This document shows positions 59,101 to 64,000 of a DNA stretch of 64,000 nt, in pieces. This DNA comes from Streptosporangium violaceochromogenes (GTDB lineage Bacteria > Actinomycetota > Actinomycetes > Streptosporangiales > Streptosporangiaceae). Position 1 is the first letter of the stretch, and each line of letters starts with the position of its first letter. The notes under the pieces are model-generated. The model saw only the letters and a program-made list of their open reading frames with translations, was not told the origin of the DNA and searched no databases. The stretch is from contig NZ_BNBB01000021.1 of the NCBI RefSeq assembly GCF_014654615.1, forward strand, positions 1-64,000, in the 5' to 3' direction. The position numbers and the translations under genes are program-made.

Positions 59101-59463
59101 GCGCAGGGCGTGGTCGGTGACCAGCCGGGCGGCGTAGGAGTGGTAGGTCGAGATGGCCGGCTCGCCCTCCAGCAGGTCGGCGGGGACCTGCTCGGCCGCG
59201 ACCAGGCCGTTGAGCCGCTCGCGGACGCGGACGGACAGCTCACCGGCGGCCTTCCTGGTGAAGGTGAGGCCGAGCACCTGGTCGGGGCGGACCAGGCCGT
59301 TGGCCACCAGCCAGACGACCCGGCCCGCCATCGTCTCGCTCTTGCCCGACCCGGCTCCGGCGACCACCACCATGGGTTCGAGCCCCGCCTCGATCACCTC
59401 GGCCTGCTCGGGGGTGGGGGGCAGGACGCCGAGCTTGGCGGCGAGCAGGCCGGGGCTCAGCAC
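56101..59463 (-). CDS. adnB: AdnB subunit, helicase-nuclease
   Basis: A 1120-aa UvrD-like helicase with a C-terminal RecB-type nuclease, a subunit of the AdnAB motor that resects double-strand breaks. Walker A is 'VAGAGSGKSETMAGRVVW'; motif II 'VVLLDEYQDTSHAQLVLL'; nuclease residues in 'GYEVVDWKTGRRPSG' and 'AVQLAAYRLAW'. Length fits mycobacterial AdnB (about 1100 aa). The GTG start lies inside the end of the upstream adnA, so the two subunits are coupled. Confidence 0.88.
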   Translation of the reverse strand: MLSPGLLAAKLGVLPPTPEQAEVIEAGLEPMVVVAGAGSGKSETMAGRVVWLVANGLVRPDQVLGLTFTRKAAGELSVRVRERLNGLVAAEQVPADLLEGEPAISTYHSYAARLVTDHALREGLEPTMRLIGPAVSWQLAGRVVSGYDGPMEQVEWGPATVTRAVLELAGELSEHLRTPQDVREVGAWLTERHAALPGPSTLAQRRPLATQRAREQLLPLVESYRRLKRAREVVDHGDQMALAARIAAGHPEVGEIERGRFAVVLLDEYQDTSHAQLVLLRSLFGGGHPVTAVGDPCQSIYGWRGASSGNLTRFPRDFRTASGELAPVRRLSVSFRNGDAVLDVAARVQIPLRMEAKEVPVLVPGGNRVERGRVVCAFHETADDEAGWVAERIAGLLGSESAPDGMPWGDGERRKARQSAWGGPQCLQPHDVAILARKRSQFPALRRALEARGVPVEVVGLGGLLTVPEVADIVATLRVIYDPTAGDALVRLLSGPRWRIGPADLKELGERARELNRETRKAPSDTADPLEEVVTDLTEERGSLVDALDELPERPEWQDLLSPLARVRLVAMAQELRALRAHTGQPLPDLIIEVERRLGLDVEVAARGTAAGVFAARADLDAFLDAATRFSGDAEDPTLGAFLAFLKAADEEENGLDAGRVGESNSVKLMTVHASKGLEWPVVVVPGMSQALSRSGALTVGTMFPARPVASSKWTENARKLPYPLRGDASDLPALTGLSKDELAEFDERCRERDLMEERRLAYVAVTRAHYLLIASGYRWGTSSRPLEPSGFLLEIRETCGRVEAWVPEIEEGAVNPLLADPAESVWPVTPEGLRYEAVVDGATMVESALAAHAAAGEEAAAQEAAGPEGTARKGDEAVRSDAGSELRGWDRERARAWERDTELLLRERELNRRHGGGRVPLPTHLTVSSLVALAADPEALARRIRRPLPGRPTPPARRGTSFHGWLESRWGQQRLIDELDLPGASDDVETAGADLDELRARFEESEWADREPLDVEVPFETMIADRMVRGRMDAVFRTPGGGYEVVDWKTGRRPSGRAETAAAVQLAAYRLAWSHLAGVPLETVSAAFHYVRLNETVRPADLLGERGLIALIESVPLAG

Positions 59464-62400
59464 ACCTGGTCTCCGTTCTTGCTGACCGGGCAGCTCGCCC
59501 GCACCGCGCAGGTGCGGCACCCGTCGTTGACCTTGGCCTGGAAGAACGGCCCCGACATGCCCAGCGCCACGGTGTCGACCATGTCACGGGCCCAGCCGGG
59601 GTCGGCGTCCTCCGACAGGGGCGGCTGGGCCTGCTCCTTGGCGTTCTTCCCGCCGGCGTCGCCCACCTGGACCAGCGCCGCGCCGCCCGGCTCGGTCAGG
59701 CCGTGCCGCTGGAAGGCGCCGAGCAGCGTGGCGAGCTGGTAGACGCCGAGCTGGGGGTGGCGTTCGAGTTCGGCGTCCTTCGGGCCGTTCTTCCCGGTCT
59801 TGATGTCGATGATCATCGCCCGGCCCTCACCGTCGCGTTCGACCCGGTCCACCCGGCCCCTGATCTGCACGCCCTCGGAGACCGTGGCGGTGAACGCCTC
59901 CTCCAGCGCGACCAGTTCCCTGGGGTTCTCCCGGTGCCAGTGGAGGAACTTGGAGATCATCTCCTCGGCGACCCCGCGCTGCCTGCGGTTGTACCAGACG
60001 CCGCCGAAGTCGAGCTCGTGCCAGACGTCGTCGAGGCGTTTGCCGAGGGTCTCCTCGGTGGGCATGCCGGTGGCGGCCAGCACGGCCAGCGCGTGGACGA
60101 CCGTGCCCAGCCCCCGGGCCACGTCGGTGCCGCCGGCGCCGACGGAGGTCTCAAGCAGCCAGCGCAGGCCGCACTTGGTGAAGCTCTCCACCGCCGAGGG
60201 CGAGACGCGCACGACGCCGTCGGGCCAGCTCAGCGGGCGGTCGTCGGAGATCGGCGTGAGGGCGTACCAGTCGTTGGGGTGGGCGCCGGGGACCCCGGCG
60301 GCGGCGAGCCTGGCCAGGTGCCCCGCGGCGGCCTCGCGGAGCGCGTCGGGCCGGGTCGGGTCGCAGGCCGCCGAACGCAGGTCCGCCACCAGGGCCGGCA
60401 TGCTCAGCCAGCGGGAACGCTCGTCGACCGCCTCCTGGCCCGTCTCCCCCGGCAGCAGCTCGGCGAGGAACCGGGAGGGGCGCTCCTCGGTGTCGTCCCC
60501 GCCCACGGCGGTGACGACGAGCCGCTTCTTTGCCCTGGTCGCCGCCACGTAGAACAGGCGGCGCTCCTCGGCCAGGAGCTGGGAGGCCAGCGCCGCGGAG
60601 ACGGCCGAGGGGTTCTCGTGCTCGGAGCCCGCCGCCCTGGCGACCATGTCGTCGGTGCCGAGCAGGGAGCCGCGCAGCCGCAGATCGGGCCAGACCCCCT
60701 CCTGGACCCCGGCGACGACCACGACGTCCCACTCCAGGCCCTTGGCGCGGTGGGCGGTCACGACCCGCACCGCCTCTCCGTCGGGGGCGCGCTCGGCCAG
60801 GGAGTCTCCGGGGATCTCCTGGGCGACGAGGTCCTCCGCGAACACCTCGACACCCGCGTGCGGCAGCCGGTCCACGAACCTCGCGGCATGGTCGAACAGC
60901 GACACCACCGCGTCGAGGTCGCGGTCGGCCATGGTGCCCCTGAACCCGCCCGCGGCGCTCGTCTCGGCCCATCTGCGCGCCAGCCCGGTGGCGTCCCACA
61001 CGGCCCACAGCACCTCCTCGGCGGTGCCGCCCCGCCGTACGACCTCGGTGGCGGCGGCGATGAGGCCGGCCAGGCGTTCGGCGGGCAGCGCCACGTGCGG
61101 CTCCACCCGGACCAGCTCCCGGGCGTCCTTCAGCGCCGCGATCAGCAGCTCGCCCGACGAGCGCGGCCCGGAGGTCTCCCGTTCGCCGAGATCGTCCGGG
61201 TCGTGCCCCTCGGAGCCGGCCACGGCCTCGTGCTCGGCGATGCGCAGGGCCCGGCGCAGGCGGCGTACGCCGATCATGTCGGTGCCGCCGAGCGCCCCGG
61301 TGAGCAGTTCCTCGGCCAGCGCCTCGTCCAGGATCTCCGGGTGGAGGGCGACCTGGATCAGTCTGATCAGCGGGCGCACGCCCGGCTCCTGGAACAGCGG
61401 CAGCTCTCCGGCGCCGATCACCACCGGCACCCCCGCCTTGACCAGGGCCCGGCGCAGCGGCGGCATCTGCCGCGAGGCCGACCGCACGAGCACCGCCATC
61501 CGCGACCACGGGACGCCGTCGAGCAGGTGGGCCCGGCGCAGCGTGTCGGCCACCAGCGCCGCCTCCTGCGTGGCGCCGTCGGCCACCAGCACCCGCACCT
61601 CTCCGGGCTCGGCGTCCGCCAGGGCCCGCAGCTCCCGGTGCCCGGCGGCCCCGGGCGGCACGGGCAGGCGGGCGGTGAGGCGGCGGGAGGCCCTCAGCAG
61701 CTCGGGACCGCTGCGGCGGCAGACGCGCAGCGCCACGACGGGGGCCTTCCCGCCGTCGGACCGGCGGAACCTGTCGGGAAACTCCATGATCCCGCGTACG
61801 TCGGCGCCGCGGAAGCCGTAGATCGACTGGTCGGGGTCGCCGACCGCGACGAGGTCGCGTCCCTCGCCCGCCAGATGCCTGAGCAGGGCCTCCTGGGCGG
61901 GGTCGGTGTCCTGGTACTCGTCGACGAACACGGCGTCGTGGGCCGAGCGTTCGCGCAGCCGTACCTCGGGGTCGGCGAGCAGCGCGGCGGCGGCGCGGAC
62001 GAGCTCCGCGTAGTCGAGCACCGGCTCCGGGTTCAGGTCGAACCTGGCGTGGTAGCGGTCGGCGAACCGGCCCGCGGCCACCCAGTCGGCGCGTCCGTGG
62101 CGGCGGCCCAGCTCGACGAGGCCGTCGCCGTCGAGGCCGCGTTCGGCGGCCCGGGACATGAAGTCGCGGAGCTCCTGGGCGAACCCCCGGGTCTTGAGCG
62201 CCTCGCGCATCTCCTCCGGCCAGTGGGGGGCCCCGTCCTCCAGCTCGCCGTGGAGCAGACGGCGGACCTCCAGGAGCTGCTCGGGCGCGGTGAGCACCCG
62301 GGGCGGCGGCTTGCCCGCCAGGACGGCCTCGCGGCGCAGCAGCGCGTAGGCGTACCCGTGAAAGGTCAGCGCGAGGGGGGTGCGGGTGGTGCGGCGCATC

Positions 62401-62666
62401 CGGGCGGTGATCCGCCCACGCAGTTCCTCGGCGGCCTTGCGGCTGTAGGTGAGGACCAGCAGCCGTTCGGGATCCGCCGCGCGGCGCCGGACGCGCTCCA
62501 CGACGGCCTCCACGATCGTGGTGGTCTTGCCCGTGCCCGGCCCGGCGAGGACGAGCAGCGGCCCCCCCTCGTGAGCCACGACCGCCCGTTGACGCTCGTC
62601 AAGCGCGGGGGCAACGGCTCTCCCCGCACTCGCATGACGCACCAACCGCCAATCCCGACCACTCAC
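59457..62666 (-). CDS. adnA: AdnA subunit, helicase-nuclease
   Basis: A 1069-aa UvrD-like helicase with a RecB-type nuclease. Walker A is 'VLAGPGTGKTTTIVEAVVER'; motif II 'AVFVDEYQDTDPAQEALL'; nuclease motif 'AMIIDIKTGKNGP' with 'LGVYQLATLL'. A C-terminal Cys cluster ('CRTCAVRASCPV' and the last Cys) fits the Fe-S fold of this nuclease family. Size and gene order match AdnA (about 1050 aa, first) then AdnB. It acts in homologous recombination as the actinobacterial counterpart of RecBCD/AddAB. Confidence 0.88.
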   Translation of the reverse strand: MSGRDWRLVRHASAGRAVAPALDERQRAVVAHEGGPLLVLAGPGTGKTTTIVEAVVERVRRRAADPERLLVLTYSRKAAEELRGRITARMRRTTRTPLALTFHGYAYALLRREAVLAGKPPPRVLTAPEQLLEVRRLLHGELEDGAPHWPEEMREALKTRGFAQELRDFMSRAAERGLDGDGLVELGRRHGRADWVAAGRFADRYHARFDLNPEPVLDYAELVRAAAALLADPEVRLRERSAHDAVFVDEYQDTDPAQEALLRHLAGEGRDLVAVGDPDQSIYGFRGADVRGIMEFPDRFRRSDGGKAPVVALRVCRRSGPELLRASRRLTARLPVPPGAAGHRELRALADAEPGEVRVLVADGATQEAALVADTLRRAHLLDGVPWSRMAVLVRSASRQMPPLRRALVKAGVPVVIGAGELPLFQEPGVRPLIRLIQVALHPEILDEALAEELLTGALGGTDMIGVRRLRRALRIAEHEAVAGSEGHDPDDLGERETSGPRSSGELLIAALKDARELVRVEPHVALPAERLAGLIAAATEVVRRGGTAEEVLWAVWDATGLARRWAETSAAGGFRGTMADRDLDAVVSLFDHAARFVDRLPHAGVEVFAEDLVAQEIPGDSLAERAPDGEAVRVVTAHRAKGLEWDVVVVAGVQEGVWPDLRLRGSLLGTDDMVARAAGSEHENPSAVSAALASQLLAEERRLFYVAATRAKKRLVVTAVGGDDTEERPSRFLAELLPGETGQEAVDERSRWLSMPALVADLRSAACDPTRPDALREAAAGHLARLAAAGVPGAHPNDWYALTPISDDRPLSWPDGVVRVSPSAVESFTKCGLRWLLETSVGAGGTDVARGLGTVVHALAVLAATGMPTEETLGKRLDDVWHELDFGGVWYNRRQRGVAEEMISKFLHWHRENPRELVALEEAFTATVSEGVQIRGRVDRVERDGEGRAMIIDIKTGKNGPKDAELERHPQLGVYQLATLLGAFQRHGLTEPGGAALVQVGDAGGKNAKEQAQPPLSEDADPGWARDMVDTVALGMSGPFFQAKVNDGCRTCAVRASCPVSKNGDQVC

Positions 62667-62852
62667 AACTCGTCATTCCACCAGATCCCGGGCGATGATC
62701 GTGCCGAGTCGGCGGGGGACGGCATGGCGGGGCGCGAGCCCCGGCCGGTCGCGAGGCGGGTGAACCGGCCGGTCACCGGCACCCGCCGGGAACCGGCGGG
62801 ACGCCGCGCGGGGCGAGGCCAGGAGACGAAAGGGGGCGGGGGGTGACGGGGG

Positions 62853-64000
62853 TCAGGAGACGAAGACGTGGTCGACCAGCCGCGCGGCGGACTTGCCGTC
62901 CTCGTGGGGGGCGTACAGGCTCCGGAACCGTTCGTAGCGCCCGGCGTGGGCGGCGGCCACCTCGTCGATCGCCCCGATCGCCTCGATCGCCTCGGCGCCG
63001 GTGGACAGCAGCGGGCCGGGGGCCTCGGCGGCCAGGTCCAGGTAGAGGCCGCGCTTGGAGGAGTACCGCTGGAGGTCGTGGGCCAGGAGGAGGACGGGCC
63101 GGCCGGTGGCGACGAAGTCGAACATGATGGAGGAGTAGTCGGTGATCAGCACGTCGGTGACCAGCAGCAGCTCCGTCACATCCGGATAGGTCGTGACGTC
63201 GAGGCCGAGCCCGGCGGGCACGTTGGGCATCGCCTGCATGGGGTGCGCCCTGACCAGGAACTCGTGGCCGGCGCCGAACGCCCGCCGGGCCTCGGCCAGG
63301 TCCAGCCGGAGCGAGGCGTTCCTGCGGTCGTAGTCGCGGAACGTCGGGGCGTAGAGGACCAGCGTCACGTCCTCGGCGACCCCGAGCCTGCGGCGCACCT
63401 CGGCGGCCCGCTGGTCGCGGTCGGGGGCCGCGAACAGGTCGTTGCGGGGGTTGCCGCACTCCAGGACCCTGCCCTGATAGCCGAAGGCCCGGCGCAGCAC
63501 GGGGGTCGCCCACGGACTCTGCGAGACCAGCAGGTCCCAGTTGCGCACCTCGGCGGCCTGCCGGTGCCAGGCGGGCGGGCGAGGGTCGCGGGACATGTAC
63601 GACAGGTCGTTGCCCATCTTCTTGAGCGGGCTGCCGTGCCAGGTCTGCACGACCGTCTGCTCCTCGCGCGCCCGAAACCACGGCGGCAGGAACCCGTTGG
63701 TGACCACGTACCGCGAGCGCGCGAGCGCCGCGTGGTACTCACGGCTGCCCGCCCTGACCACGGTCGGCGCGGCGCCCCGCCCGAGTCCGAGCTCGGCCGG
63801 CCCCGGCGGCACGAACGCGCCGTCCTTGACCACCCAGATGTGTTCGCGCTCGTCGTCCCGGCGCAGCCGCTCCTCGTAGATCGCCCGGACGTTGCCCTCG
63901 TAGCGCCGGCCGTCGTAGGCGATGTAGACGGTCGCCTCATCGAGCTCGCGGGTCCGTTCGGCCGGGTAGAACGAGCGTTGCAGGGCGTACAGGCCCCCGG
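62853..64000 (-). CDS. CDP-glycerol glycerophosphotransferase family protein (partial)
   Basis: The frame stays open to the window edge, so the 5' end is missing; about 382 residues are visible. It carries TagF/TagB-type motifs: 'QTWHGSPLKKMGNDL', 'GNPRNDLFAAPDR', 'LVLYAPTFRDYD', 'FLVRAHPM' and 'LITDYSSIMFDFVATGRPVL'. The enzyme transfers glycerol- or ribitol-phosphate units to teichoic-acid-like wall polymers at the membrane. A methionine at 63833 is internal. The 62667-62852 gap before adnA holds no clear feature. Confidence 0.88.
   Translation of the reverse strand, partial: GGLYALQRSFYPAERTRELDEATVYIAYDGRRYEGNVRAIYEERLRRDDEREHIWVVKDGAFVPPGPAELGLGRGAAPTVVRAGSREYHAALARSRYVVTNGFLPPWFRAREEQTVVQTWHGSPLKKMGNDLSYMSRDPRPPAWHRQAAEVRNWDLLVSQSPWATPVLRRAFGYQGRVLECGNPRNDLFAAPDRDQRAAEVRRRLGVAEDVTLVLYAPTFRDYDRRNASLRLDLAEARRAFGAGHEFLVRAHPMQAMPNVPAGLGLDVTTYPDVTELLLVTDVLITDYSSIMFDFVATGRPVLLLAHDLQRYSSKRGLYLDLAAEAPGPLLSTGAEAIEAIGAIDEVAAAHAGRYERFRSLYAPHEDGKSAARLVDHVFVS

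Noticed and set aside
56098..59742. A 1214-codon plus-strand frame opposite adnB
   Set aside because: Antisense shadow; no ribosome site, no motifs, and adnB accounts for the coding signal.
59703..62846. A 1047-codon open frame on the plus strand opposite adnA
   Set aside because: It is antisense to a gene with clear helicase and nuclease motifs. Its translation is Gly/Arg/His/Gln-rich with no domains, as expected for the complementary frame of GC-rich coding DNA.

Overview
The window is high-GC actinomycete DNA, most likely from the Streptosporangiaceae or a close relative. Translationally coupled GTGA/ATGA operons are common, there is a whiB7 gene and an IdeR/DmdR-type iron box, and no ribosomal RNA. 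One block (about 24.3-62.7 kb) follows the gene order of the Mycobacterium tuberculosis Rv3193c-Rv3202c region: UPF0182 membrane protein, PDZ/Lon protease, zincin-like protein, ABC1 kinase, whiB7, uvrD2, mrx1, nudC, adnB, adnA. Accessory genes are inserted into that backbone.

Region by region. 0-1.6 kb: three small genes of unknown role. 1.8-11.4 kb: a catabolic system made of a five-gene operon (BtpA-like protein, FGGY sugar kinase, M29-peptidase-like protein, OMPDC/HUMPS-fold protein, zinc alcohol dehydrogenase), a DeoR regulator and a sugar ABC transporter without its own ATPase. Two promoters of matching architecture share a GTTCGATCA operator word, which links the two halves. 11.6-18.9 kb: a class II lanthipeptide cluster with four mersacidin-like precursors, a C39-peptidase ABC exporter (LanT), a LanM synthetase and a six-helix membrane protein. 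A gap-free 139-bp direct repeat precedes both the LanM gene and the membrane-protein gene. 19.1-21.9 kb: a LuxR-type response regulator and its sensor kinase. 22.2-24.3 kb: two initiator tRNA-Met genes, a duplicated tRNA 3' half (att site) and about 1.5 kb of decayed integrated DNA between them.

24.3-32.3 kb: backbone genes including moaE, an epimerase and a Nudix hydrolase. 32.4-33.9 kb: a solo TnpB element with a small ribbon-helix-helix gene overlapping tnpB. 34-45.8 kb: EEP-family protein, DUF2064-like transferase, YgjP-type peptidase, ThiF-like protein, ABC1 kinase, whiB7 with a leader ORF and attenuator, tesB, uvrD2, a secreted hydrolase, mrx1 and nudC. 46.1-50.6 kb: an iron-box-controlled siderophore operon (ATP-grasp plus two IucA/IucC synthetases) whose layout recalls pvsA-pvsB-pvsD of vibrioferrin. 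50.6-56.0 kb: a TctCBA tricarboxylate transporter with a CitA/CitB-type two-component system. 56.1-62.7 kb: adnB and adnA. 62.85 kb to the window edge: a CDP-glycerol glycerophosphotransferase, cut off at its 5' end.

The strongest candidate for something undescribed is the four-precursor lanthipeptide cluster. The sugar operon with its peptidase-like and motif-degenerate enzymes, and the vibrioferrin-like operon next to Tct transport genes, come next. All calls rest on reading the sequence and on recalled family knowledge; no database search was run.
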